Part shown: piece by piece, positions 27,540-36,584 of the stretch | Layout of the letters: each line of letters opens with the position of its first letter | Position numbering within the stretch: the first letter of the stretch is position 1 | Made by a program: the position numbers and the translations under genes | Assembly: GCA_036245095.1 (NCBI GenBank) | Contig: BSWA01000002.1 | Location: 248,001 to 312,000, forward strand | Source: Improbicoccus devescovinae | GTDB taxonomy: Bacteria; Bacillota; Clostridia; Oscillospirales; Acutalibacteraceae | Length of the DNA: 64,000 bases | Direction of reading: 5' to 3' | Notes under the pieces: model-generated | What the model was told of the DNA's origin: nothing | Database searches by the model: none | What the model saw: the letters and a program-made list of their open reading frames with translations, nothing else

Positions 27540-28301
27540 GTGTTGAACTTTATAAAAACACAGGGGACGTTTGTAGTCAAAGAAAACATGAAAATAGCAG
27601 CAGATACTTTCCGTTTGAAAATAGGGGATTTCGATGATTATGATCCAATTCCTGGCCAGTTTTTAAATATAAGATTAAATGGTTTTTTTTTACGTAGGCC
27701 TTTTAGTGTTTGTGATTTTTCTACTGAAGCTCGAGAACTGTCTATTATCTACAAAATTTTCGGGAATGGGACTTTAGAATTATCTAAAATAACTAAAACA
27801 CAAAACCTCGATATTCTTTACGGATTAGGTAATGGCTTTCAGGTTCAATCCGTGCCTACTAATGCAAATATAGCCCTTATAGGAGGCGGTGTAGGCACGG
27901 CGCCTTTGTATTATTTGGCCAAAAAATTGATTGAGTTTAATCATAAATATGTTACTATTTTAGGATTTAAAGATTCATCCCAAATATTTTATATTAATAA
28001 ATTTTCAAAAATTAGTGAAATACACATCGCGACCGAAGACGGCAGCTTTGGGATTTTAGGCTATGTTACTGATATTTTAGAAAAATTAAATTATAATTAT
28101 TATTTTTCATGTGGGCCTCCAGCCATGCTAAAGGCGGTTCATCAGCTTGGACATGAAGGACAGATATGTATGGAATCGCGCATGGCGTGCGGGTTCGGCG
28201 CATGTATGGGTTGCAGTTGCAAAATATTAAATAATGAAATTACTTATAAACGCATATGTACGGAGGGCCCTGTGTTCTCAAGTCGGGAATTAGTTTTTTA
28301 A
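27540..28301 (+). CDS. pyrK: Dihydroorotate dehydrogenase electron-transfer subunit PyrK
   Basis: About 253 residues: a ferredoxin-reductase-like FAD domain (PGQFLNIRLNGFFLRRPFSV), an NAD-binding part (ALIGGGVGTAPLYYLAKKL, FSCGPPAMLKAV) and the C-terminal 2Fe-2S cysteines in ESRMACGFGACMGCSCKI plus a later cysteine. It passes electrons from dihydroorotate dehydrogenase B to NAD. The usual partner pyrD is not adjacent; leuS follows. The canonical GTG/TTG at 27540-27545 lie inside AAGGTG. The family-like N-terminus KTQGTFVVKENMKIA starts at an ATA at 27552, nine bases after that site. Confidence 0.92.
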   Translation: MLNFIKTQGTFVVKENMKIAADTFRLKIGDFDDYDPIPGQFLNIRLNGFFLRRPFSVCDFSTEARELSIIYKIFGNGTLELSKITKTQNLDILYGLGNGFQVQSVPTNANIALIGGGVGTAPLYYLAKKLIEFNHKYVTILGFKDSSQIFYINKFSKISEIHIATEDGSFGILGYVTDILEKLNYNYYFSCGPPAMLKAVHQLGHEGQICMESRMACGFGACMGCSCKILNNEITYKRICTEGPVFSSRELVF

Positions 28302-28367
28302 TTTTAAATTATTGGTATAATTCACTAAAGGTGTTGATGGGAAATTAGGAAGTTAAATTATGATTTT

Positions 28368-30767
28368 GTGAAAATTGAACAAAAATGGCGCGAATATCGT
28401 GAAAAAATTAATAATTTTTCTGCTACTGAGGATTTTACTAAACCCAAATATTATGTATTAATAGAATTTCCGTATCCGTCTGGCCAAGGTTTACATGTAG
28501 GGCATACTCGTAGTAATGTTGCCATGGATGTTGTCGCTCGGAAGCGTCGCATGCAGGGCTTTAATGTCTTGTATCCTATTGGCTGGGATTCTTTTGGGCT
28601 TCCGGCTGAGAATTATGCGATTAAAAATAATATACATCCGAAAGTTGTAACTGAGCAAAATATACAAAATTTTAAATCTCAACTTAAATTTTTGGGCATT
28701 TCGTTTGATTGGAATCGGGAAATTAATACTACAAATGTCGACTATTACAAATGGACTCAGTGGATTTTTTCTAGATTGTTTGAAAACGGCCTAGCTGCCA
28801 AAAAAAATACACGAGTAAACTGGTGTACCTCGTGCAAATGTGTGCTTGCAAATGAAGAAGTTATTTCCGGTAAATGCGAGCGATGCTCCCATACTGTAAT
28901 TCAGAAAGAAAAATCACAATGGATTTTAAAAATTGCAAATTATGCCCAAAGATTACTCGATGATTTGAATTTAGTAGATTATCCAAAAAGAGTTAGAATT
29001 CAACAAGAAAATTGGATAGGAAAATCTCAAGGAGCGGCCATAAAATTTAAGATTTCCCCTGAAATTTCTTGTGATATTTATTTAGAAGTTTTTACTACGC
29101 GTCCTGAAACTATATTCGGGGTTACTTATTTAGTAATTGCCCCTGAAAATAATATAATCAATACTTATAATTCAAAAATAAAAAATATTCAAGATATATA
29201 TAAATATCGCGAAGAAAGTTTGCGAAAAAATGATTTTGAGCGGGCTGAAATCGCAAAAGAGAAGACCGGTATTGAAATTAAAGGTCTTTTTGCTATAAAT
29301 CCAGTGAATAACGATCACATCCCGATATTTATAGCTGATTATGTTCTTTCAGAATACGGGACAGGTGCTGTGATGGCAGTGCCTGCGCATGATGAACGCG
29401 ATTGGCAGTTTGCACAAAAATATAATATTAATATAAAAAAAGTGGTAGAAAACACACAAAAATCCGGGATTGTAAATGATGAAGTTTATACTGGCGACGG
29501 TGTGCTTATAAATTCCGAGTTTCTCGATGGCTTAAGTATTGAAAATGCTCGATCATGTATTATAAAAAAATTACAAGAGCTTAATGCTGGGGATTTTAAA
29601 ATTAATTATAAACTTAAAGACTGGATATTTTCTAGACAAAGATATTGGGGCGAGCCGATTCCAATTATTGACTGTCCGCATTGTGGGCATGTTCTTGACG
29701 AAAATTTACCCGTCGAATTGCCCGATATAAATAATTTTAAGCCCCTAGAAACCGGCGAGTCTATTTTGCAGTCTTTACCATGGAGTAATGTTTTGTGCCC
29801 AAAGTGCGGGCTTCCATCCAAAAGAGAAACGGATACAATGCCGCAATGGGCAGGGTCGTCATGGTATTTTTTGAGGTATTTAGACCCCGAAAATGCTAAA
29901 AATTTTGCTGACATGAAAAAAATAAATTATTGGATGCCTGTCGATTGGTACAACGGTGGTATGGAGCATACTACATTGCATTTATTATACAGTAGATTTT
30001 GGCACAAATTTTTATATGACATAGGAGCTGTTTCGACTCCAGAGCCGTATGCAAAACGCACAAGTCACGGATTGATTCTTAGTGAAAATGGCGAAAAAAT
30101 GAGTAAATCACGCGAAAATGTTATTGATCCTACGGATATAGTGAAAAAATATGGCGCAGATGCTTTTCGCTTGTATATTTTATTTATCGGTGATTTCGAA
30201 CAGGCAGTACTTTGGAACTCTGGAAGTATTTTAGGTTGTGTTAGATTTATTGAAAAAATTTTTGGATTGACGAAAATTTTGGTCAAAACTAATAAAATTA
30301 GAGATAATATATCTAAAATTTTAAATATTACTACCAAAAAAGTCAGTGAAGATATTGAAAATTTAAAATTTAATACCGCTATTTCTGCCATGATGACGTT
30401 TGTGAATGATATAAAAAATACTGGGGAGATAACTCTTGGCGAATTGGATATCTTTACTAAATTATTGGGGCCGTTCGCTCCATTTCTTGTCGATGAAATT
30501 CGCGAAATAACCGGTCTAAAAGATATTATTAGTGAATTTTGGCCTGATTATAATTCTGAATTGATAAATTCCGGAAATATAAATATTGTTTTACAAATTA
30601 ATGGGAAAATAAAAAGTACGATTAGTGTTGATCCTAATACTACAAAAGAAGATATTATTAAATTAGCTGAGTCCAATGAAAAAATTTCCAAAATAATTAA
30701 TGGCCAAAATATACAAAAAAAAATTTATATATCCAAAAAAATTGTTAATTTTGTGATTAATTTTTAA
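28368..30767 (+). CDS. leuS: Leucyl-tRNA synthetase
   Basis: About 800 residues of a class I synthetase: HIGH-type motif HVGHTRSN near residue 45, zinc-like cysteines in NWCTSCKCVLANEEV, an editing domain with TTRPETIFGVTY and GTGAVMAVPAHDERD, and the KMSKS signature in GEKMSKSRENV, then an anticodon-binding and short C-terminal domain. The first canonical codon is GTG at 28368, but the family N-terminus (NYDFVKIEQKW) begins earlier. In that stretch the best start is an ATT at 28344, ten bases after AAAGGTG. No T-box leader is seen in the 66-base gap from pyrK. Confidence 0.96.
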   Translation: MKIEQKWREYREKINNFSATEDFTKPKYYVLIEFPYPSGQGLHVGHTRSNVAMDVVARKRRMQGFNVLYPIGWDSFGLPAENYAIKNNIHPKVVTEQNIQNFKSQLKFLGISFDWNREINTTNVDYYKWTQWIFSRLFENGLAAKKNTRVNWCTSCKCVLANEEVISGKCERCSHTVIQKEKSQWILKIANYAQRLLDDLNLVDYPKRVRIQQENWIGKSQGAAIKFKISPEISCDIYLEVFTTRPETIFGVTYLVIAPENNIINTYNSKIKNIQDIYKYREESLRKNDFERAEIAKEKTGIEIKGLFAINPVNNDHIPIFIADYVLSEYGTGAVMAVPAHDERDWQFAQKYNINIKKVVENTQKSGIVNDEVYTGDGVLINSEFLDGLSIENARSCIIKKLQELNAGDFKINYKLKDWIFSRQRYWGEPIPIIDCPHCGHVLDENLPVELPDINNFKPLETGESILQSLPWSNVLCPKCGLPSKRETDTMPQWAGSSWYFLRYLDPENAKNFADMKKINYWMPVDWYNGGMEHTTLHLLYSRFWHKFLYDIGAVSTPEPYAKRTSHGLILSENGEKMSKSRENVIDPTDIVKKYGADAFRLYILFIGDFEQAVLWNSGSILGCVRFIEKIFGLTKILVKTNKIRDNISKILNITTKKVSEDIENLKFNTAISAMMTFVNDIKNTGEITLGELDIFTKLLGPFAPFLVDEIREITGLKDIISEFWPDYNSELINSGNINIVLQINGKIKSTISVDPNTTKEDIIKLAESNEKISKIINGQNIQKKIYISKKIVNFVINF

Positions 30768-30783
30768 GGAGGAAGTCGAAAAA

Positions 30784-31659
30784 ATGTCTAAAACATCGAT
30801 AAAATTAAAAAATATTAATATAAAACATACACAAAAATATGATAATAATTTAGAAGATTTTTGTTATAAATTACGAAAAAATATATTATTCGCAATAAGT
30901 TCTTTCGGAGTAGGGCATATAGGTGGCTGTCTTTCTATAGTCGAACTATTGGCTGTTTTGTATAAAAATTACATGAATATTGATCCCAAAGACCCCCAAA
31001 AAGTTGATCGCGATAGATTAGTGGTTTCAAAAGGCCATAGTGGGCCCGCTATTTATGCTGTATTATGTGAAATGGGTTTTTTTGATTTCAAATGGCTTTC
31101 AACATTAAATCAACCTGGAACGCGTTTACCGAGTCATTGCGATATGAACAAAACTCCTGGCATAGACATGACAACAGGGTCTTTAGGCCAAGGACTTTCG
31201 TGTGCGATTGGCATGGCAAAAGCATCGCAATTAAAAAAAAATGGTGCTTGTATTTATGTCATATTAGGCGATGGCGAACTTCAGGAGGGGCAAGTTTGGG
31301 AAGGGGCTATGTTTTCTGCACATAATAAATTAAATAATATTATTATTTTTGTTGATTATAACAATGCTCAAATAGACGGAAAAGTGAGTGAAATCTGTGA
31401 GGTCGAGCCAGTTGCTGATAAATGGAAAGCCTTTGGGTGGAATGTTTTAATCGTGAAAAACGGGAATTCTTGTAGTGAGATTAATGACGCTATTTGTAAG
31501 GTAAAAAATGACGAATTATACAAAAATAATAAGCCGTGTGCGATTATTTTGTATACTATTAAAGGGTTCGGGGCTGATTTTGCTGTCGAGGCTGGTATTT
31601 CTAATCATAGCATGAGTTATGATTCTAAAATGTTCAACGAATATTATAAAAATATATAA
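30784..31659 (+). CDS. Transketolase, N-terminal (TPP-binding) subunit
   Basis: 291 residues of the thiamine-diphosphate half: HIGGCLSIVELLAVLY, SKGHSGPAIYAVLCEMG, MTTGSLGQGLSCAIGMAKA, and the TPP motif from GDGELQEGQVWEGAMF to VDYNN. It forms an active transketolase only with the separate C-terminal subunit encoded 20 bases downstream. Split transketolases are common in Clostridia and archaea. The complex moves two-carbon units between pentose and triose phosphates. The ATG has AGGAGG nine bases upstream. Confidence 0.94.
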   Translation: MSKTSIKLKNINIKHTQKYDNNLEDFCYKLRKNILFAISSFGVGHIGGCLSIVELLAVLYKNYMNIDPKDPQKVDRDRLVVSKGHSGPAIYAVLCEMGFFDFKWLSTLNQPGTRLPSHCDMNKTPGIDMTTGSLGQGLSCAIGMAKASQLKKNGACIYVILGDGELQEGQVWEGAMFSAHNKLNNIIIFVDYNNAQIDGKVSEICEVEPVADKWKAFGWNVLIVKNGNSCSEINDAICKVKNDELYKNNKPCAIILYTIKGFGADFAVEAGISNHSMSYDSKMFNEYYKNI

Positions 31660-31679
31660 AATATAGAGGTAATTTAATA

Positions 31680-32603
31680 GTGGAATTGCGACAAATTCTG
31701 GTTAAAAACCTGAAAAAAATTATGCAAAATGATGAAAATATAATTATAATAAATGCAGATTTAGCAAAGCCCGGAGGTTTCGATGAGCTTATTGGCTTAT
31801 TTCCGGACCGTTGCATAAATGTTGGGGTTGCTGAGCAAAATATGGCGGGCATCGCCGCAGGATTGTCTAGTTATAACATGATTCCATTGATTTTTTCATT
31901 TTCTCCGTTTGTGACTAGAAGAATTTGCGATCAAATCGCTGTGTCGATTTGTTATGCGCAACAATGCGTAAAAATATTTGGGTTTGATCCGGGGATTACA
32001 GCCCAAAGCAATGGCGGCACTCATATGAGTTTTGAGGATATTTCTATAATGAGAAGCTTCCCAAACATGATTGTTTTTGAGCCGTGCGATGAATTTCAAT
32101 TTGCGGCCGCGATTCCTGAACTAATTTACACAAAAAAATCCGTATATACTCGTATGTTTCGTAAAGAATTACCAAAAATTTTCAATGAAAATTATAAATT
32201 TGATTTTAATCGGCCAGATATTATTCAGTCTGGATCAGATGTAAGCATGTTTTGTTCTGGTATTATGGTTTCCGAAACTCTTCAAGCCGCTAAAAAATTA
32301 AAATTATTAGGAATTAATGCGGAAATAGTTAATGTTCATACAATTAAACCAATAAATATTCAAAAAATTGTTGGATCTGCACAAAAAACAAAAAAAGTTG
32401 TTACAATCGAGAATCATAGCATAATAGGAGGATTATATTCTGCGATTTCAGAAATTTTATGCGAACATTGTCCCACGAAAGCCCGGTCGATTGGTGTTCG
32501 CGATGAATTTGGACAAGTCGGTACTTTGAATTCGTTGAAAAAAATTTATTCTATGACTTCAGATGATATTTTAGACTGTGTGGTCGAATTCATTGAAAAT
32601 TGA
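31680..32603 (+). CDS. Transketolase, C-terminal subunit
   Basis: 307 residues containing the pyrimidine-binding and C-terminal domains: NVGVAEQNMAGIAAGLSSY (with the catalytic glutamate), FSPFVTRRICDQIAVSI and the C-terminal domain VEIVNVHTIKPIN-like block EIVNVHTIKPINIQKIV, then TIENHSIIGGLYSAI. It pairs with the N-terminal subunit just upstream. The start is a GTG at 31680 behind AGAGGT. Its last codons overlap the longest frame of the next gene, which suggests co-transcription of pyrK, leuS, the transketolase subunits and the following gene. Confidence 0.93.
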   Translation: MELRQILVKNLKKIMQNDENIIIINADLAKPGGFDELIGLFPDRCINVGVAEQNMAGIAAGLSSYNMIPLIFSFSPFVTRRICDQIAVSICYAQQCVKIFGFDPGITAQSNGGTHMSFEDISIMRSFPNMIVFEPCDEFQFAAAIPELIYTKKSVYTRMFRKELPKIFNENYKFDFNRPDIIQSGSDVSMFCSGIMVSETLQAAKKLKLLGINAEIVNVHTIKPINIQKIVGSAQKTKKVVTIENHSIIGGLYSAISEILCEHCPTKARSIGVRDEFGQVGTLNSLKKIYSMTSDDILDCVVEFIEN

Positions 32604-33753
32604 ATTTGGAACAAATAAGAGGAATTTTCTGTGTTGGACGTTTATTATGATTTTTTTTTCGTATATTATAATAAAAAGTTGTGTCGGCTTTTTTAAGAAT
32701 CGCAAATTACAAACTGTTTTTCCTATCACAACTGAGTCGTATATTAGCGTGATTGCTTATGGGTTTCGAGATGAAACTCTGCTTGATTATAATCCTGCGG
32801 ATTTCATGATTGTGAAAAAAGATAAATCGCATGTTGCGCGCGGTGAGCTTATTGGTGTTAAGATTTCCAAAAATATACAACGAAAATTTTATACTTACAA
32901 ACATGATATGTCAAGTTCTAATAAAATAAAATTTTTGAATTTAACAAAAAATAATATACATAGTTTGATTAATAAAGAAATTGTAAATTTGAAATTAAAT
33001 TCTTGTCAGGATTTGTTGTATATCAGAACCGGAATTTTGGATCTTATTAGACAATATGAACAAGTTAGAAATAAGAATTATGAAATTTATAGTGAAGTTT
33101 CACAAAAAATGGAAGATTCCAGTTTGATAGAATGTACAGAAAATAACAAAATAATATCTCAAAATTCGGGATACTTTAGCTCTTATGTCGATGGAATTGA
33201 AAATTATGTGGATTTTAATTATTTGTTGTCTGATTTGGAAAATTTTAATTTCGAAAATTTTAAAAAATATGAAGAAAATATGTCAAATATTGATAAATAT
33301 AATAATAATAATAAATTTGTGGGAAAAATTGTAAAATCTCCTAATTGTATTATAATATGTAAATTAAAAAAAAATGAAATTGAACAATTTAAATCAAAAA
33401 AATCTATTGATATATCGTTAGATTTAACTAAAGAATTTAATATATCATGCGAAGTTATATCTGTGTTAGATTCTGATCTTTTAGTTTTATCTGTAAATCT
33501 TACTGAGTATTTTGTGAATTTTAGAAAAGAAACCATAAAAATACAAACCAAAAAAATTTCAGGTTTTAAAATTCTTAAAGACTATATACATTTTCTTGAG
33601 ACAAATAAAACTGGCGTTTATGTCAAACGAAAATCAAAATATAATTTAATACCTGTCAATATTTTGGGCGAAAAAGATAATTATTATATATGTGAAAATG
33701 TTCCGGATTCGGTTGATAAATTAAATACGTATGATAGAATTAGTATTTATTAA
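32578..33753 (+). CDS. HlyD-like membrane-anchored protein
   Basis: Up to 391 residues. One N-terminal membrane segment (about residues 20-38) is followed by an adaptor-type extracytoplasmic part: a short beta-barrel-like segment, a helical hairpin region rich in N/K/E, and SGYFSSYVDGIENYV, which resembles the lipoyl/beta-barrel region of HlyD-family proteins found in clostridial cell-division clusters. The function of that group is not known. The start is unclear: GTG at 32578 and TTG at 32593 both overlap the preceding gene, while the site AAGAGGA is followed in frame by CTG at 32629. The 3' end overlaps convergent valS by four bases. Confidence 0.65.
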   Translation: MWSNSLKIEFGTNKRNFLCWTFIMIFFSYIIIKSCVGFFKNRKLQTVFPITTESYISVIAYGFRDETLLDYNPADFMIVKKDKSHVARGELIGVKISKNIQRKFYTYKHDMSSSNKIKFLNLTKNNIHSLINKEIVNLKLNSCQDLLYIRTGILDLIRQYEQVRNKNYEIYSEVSQKMEDSSLIECTENNKIISQNSGYFSSYVDGIENYVDFNYLLSDLENFNFENFKKYEENMSNIDKYNNNNKFVGKIVKSPNCIIICKLKKNEIEQFKSKKSIDISLDLTKEFNISCEVISVLDSDLLVLSVNLTEYFVNFRKETIKIQTKKISGFKILKDYIHFLETNKTGVYVKRKSKYNLIPVNILGEKDNYYICENVPDSVDKLNTYDRISIY

Positions 33754-36404
33754 AATTTAAGTTTTTCTATAGTCAAGTCTTTTAATTTTTTTTCTAAATT
33801 TTCAAGTTTTAATTTTGTATCTGATATTACAGTTTCTTTAGCGTTCATTAAAAATTCCGGATTATTTACTAAAATTTTATATTTTTCTAATTGCGAATTT
33901 ATTTGTGCGATTTCTTTGTTTATATTGCTTAATATATTTTCAGTATTTAAAAGTTCCGTATTTGGGATATAAATTTTAGCGAAATCTAATATTATTACGC
34001 TTGTTTGGGAATTATTTTGGGCATTTTGTATATCTGACGAGTATTCTATTTTTAATGCTCTTATGAAAAAAATAATAATTTCTTCATATTGTTTTAATAT
34101 ATTTTTTATGGGATCAGCGCAATGAATATAAACTGAAATTTTTGTTTCTATTTTTGTGTTACTTGTATTTCTTTTGTTTCGCACAGATTTAATTAACGTA
34201 ATAATTTTGTTTATTTTTTCTTCTGCTTCTGAGTCAACAAATTTTGGATGAAATTCAGGATAACTTGAGGTAGTTATAGTAAGGAAATTTTTATCGAAAA
34301 TTTTATATATTTTTTCTGTAATAAATGGTATAAACGGGTGCAATAATTTTAGAGTATTTTGTAAAATATATACAGAAATATTTTTTGTTTCTCGGGATAT
34401 CGGAGTATTAGAAATTTTAAAATCAAATTTAGCAAATTCGAGATACCAATCACAAAATTCGTCCCAAAAAAAGCTATAAAGCTTCTGTAGAGCAATACCG
34501 TACTCAAAATTTTCCAAATTTTCATATACAATTTTTGTAAGATTATTAAATCGGCTTAGTATCCACGAGTTATGCCATGAGCTTATTTTTTGTGTATTGT
34601 ATATAAAATTATTATTATTTTTACCAATATCTTGTGTATTTAAATAAATTAACCTTGCGGCGTTCCAAATTTTATTTAAAAATCTGCGAGCACCTTCTAT
34701 TTTTTCTATTGAAAATCTGGAATCATTTCCTGGGGTCAGACCGCTTATTAATGCAAAACGTAAAGCATCTGCACCATATTTTTCTATTACATCGAGGGGG
34801 TCTATGCCATTGCCCAGACTTTTTGACATCTTTTGCCCATGTGCATCGCGAACTAGCCCGTGGATTAATACTTTTGAAAACGGTATTTTTTTTGTTAATT
34901 TTAATGAAGAAAAAATCATTCTAGCTACCCAGAAAAATATAATATCATAACCAGTAACTAGCGTATCTGTTGGGTAAAATGACCAATATTTTGTCTTTTT
35001 CGGCCAACCTAATGTTGCAAATGGCCAAAGTGCTGATGAAAACCATGTGTCAAGCGTGTCAGGATCTTGGTTTATGCTTTTTGAATTACATTTTTCGCAT
35101 GCGTTCGGGGTATGCCGCGATATTGTAATATGCTCGCAATTTTCACAGTACCAGGCGGGTATGCGATGGCCCCACCATAATTGGCGAGAAATACACCAAT
35201 CTTTTATGTTGGTTAACCATTGAAAATAAATTCTATCAAAATGTTTCGGCACGAATTGTATTTCATCGGCTTTTACAATATTTATTGCCTGTTCTGCGAG
35301 GGGCGCCATTTTACAAAACCATTGTGTCGATATCATGGGTTCTATTGTGCTTTCACAGCGATAACAATGACCGGTATTATGCACTAAATTTTCTGTTTTT
35401 TCAATAAAATTATGTGCATTTAAATCTTTAACAATTTTTTCTCGCGCGACAAATCTTTCTGTATTTTGATATTCGCCGCATTCTTGGTTTAAATATCCGC
35501 GAGAATCTAGTATTTTAAGAATAGGTAAATTATGACGCCGACCAATTTCGAAATCTTCATATGCATGTGCTGGAGTTACTTTCAGTATCCCTGTTCCAAA
35601 ATTCGGATCGACTGAAGCATCTACTATAATAGGGATTTCTCGGTCAGTCAGGGGGACAATTACTGATTTGCCTATTAATGTTTTGGCTAAATCATGATCT
35701 GGATTAACTGCCAATGCTACGTCGCCGAAAATAGTTTCTGGTCTTGTTGTAGCAACGCACAAAAAATCTTGATTTTTACTGTTTTTTATATAATATTTAA
35801 TATAATACAATTTTCCATCGGTTTGTGTATGGTTGACCTCGGCATCGGAAACGGAAGTCCTACAATTAGGACACCAATTGATAATTCGTTCGCCGCGATA
35901 TATTAAATTTTCTTCATAAAATTTAACAAAACATTCTGTGATTGCGGTCGTGTAATTTTCATCCATAGTAAAGCGTTCGCAAGTCCAATCACATGAGGAT
36001 CCTATTTTTTTAATCTGTTCTATTATAAGATGTCCATATTTTTTTTTCCACGCCCATGCACGTTCGAGAAATTCTTCGCGAGTTATATCTTTTTTTGTCA
36101 AGCCTTCTGTTGCCATTTGTTGTACAATTTTTGTTTCTGTTGCTATTGCTGCATGATCAGTACCCGGCAAAAATAAAACTTCATAGCCTGCCATGCGTTT
36201 GAATCTGGCGAGAATGTCTTGTATGGTTTGATCGAGTGCATGGCCTAAATGTAAGTTGCCTGTTATATTCGGTGGAGGCATCATTATTGTGTATTTTTTT
36301 TTGACGGAATGCGGATTTGCTACAAAAAAATTATTTGTTATCCAAAAATTATATAAATCTTGTTCAATCAATTCAGGTTTATAAATTTTATCAAATTCGA
36401 ACAT
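33750..36404 (-). CDS. valS: Valyl-tRNA synthetase
   Basis: 884 residues: PPPNITGNLHLGHALDQTIQ with the HIGH motif, RFKRMAGYEVLFLPGTDHAA, an editing domain with ATTRPETIFGDVALAVNP and VTPAHAYEDFEIG, zinc-like cysteine pairs, KMSKS in GQKMSKSLGNGIDPLDV, an anticodon-binding domain and the C-terminal coiled coil typical of ValRS. It charges tRNA-Val and edits mischarged threonine. ATG at 36404 follows GGAGG. It has its own promoter, which carries the same upstream box as the exported-protein array next to it. Confidence 0.97.
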   Translation of the reverse strand: MFEFDKIYKPELIEQDLYNFWITNNFFVANPHSVKKKYTIMMPPPNITGNLHLGHALDQTIQDILARFKRMAGYEVLFLPGTDHAAIATETKIVQQMATEGLTKKDITREEFLERAWAWKKKYGHLIIEQIKKIGSSCDWTCERFTMDENYTTAITECFVKFYEENLIYRGERIINWCPNCRTSVSDAEVNHTQTDGKLYYIKYYIKNSKNQDFLCVATTRPETIFGDVALAVNPDHDLAKTLIGKSVIVPLTDREIPIIVDASVDPNFGTGILKVTPAHAYEDFEIGRRHNLPILKILDSRGYLNQECGEYQNTERFVAREKIVKDLNAHNFIEKTENLVHNTGHCYRCESTIEPMISTQWFCKMAPLAEQAINIVKADEIQFVPKHFDRIYFQWLTNIKDWCISRQLWWGHRIPAWYCENCEHITISRHTPNACEKCNSKSINQDPDTLDTWFSSALWPFATLGWPKKTKYWSFYPTDTLVTGYDIIFFWVARMIFSSLKLTKKIPFSKVLIHGLVRDAHGQKMSKSLGNGIDPLDVIEKYGADALRFALISGLTPGNDSRFSIEKIEGARRFLNKIWNAARLIYLNTQDIGKNNNNFIYNTQKISSWHNSWILSRFNNLTKIVYENLENFEYGIALQKLYSFFWDEFCDWYLEFAKFDFKISNTPISRETKNISVYILQNTLKLLHPFIPFITEKIYKIFDKNFLTITTSSYPEFHPKFVDSEAEEKINKIITLIKSVRNKRNTSNTKIETKISVYIHCADPIKNILKQYEEIIIFFIRALKIEYSSDIQNAQNNSQTSVIILDFAKIYIPNTELLNTENILSNINKEIAQINSQLEKYKILVNNPEFLMNAKETVISDTKLKLENLEKKLKDLTIEKLKF

Positions 36405-36428
36405 AAATTCAACCTCCGTCCTATAGGA

Positions 36429-36489
36429 GTTATATTATTTTTGATTTAATATGTCAATAATTTTTTTGAAATTTGTATGTTTGTATAAA
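36429..36489 (-). promoter_or_regulatory. valS promoter with array-type upstream inverted repeat
   Basis: On the minus strand TTGACA (36452-36457) and TATAAC (36429-36434) are 17 bases apart. Fourteen bases beyond the -35 lies an inverted repeat at 36472-36489 (TTTGTA on the plus strand, six bases, TATAAA), nearly the same sequence and spacing as upstream of the exported-protein genes. No T-box leader is present. Confidence 0.7.
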
Positions 36490-36584
36490 AGAATTCAGAA
36501 TAGGCCAATTCACACAGATCATTTTCGCGCGGCTATGATCTCAGATATGGGCCATGCCAATTGATGAGGCCGTCGCAAGAATCC

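Noticed and set aside
28302..28367. T-box or other leader RNA before leuS; likewise before valS
   Set aside because: The gap before leuS is only about 66 bases, and the valS leader is under 40 bases. Neither has room for a T-box or an AGGGTGGNACCGCG-like element.
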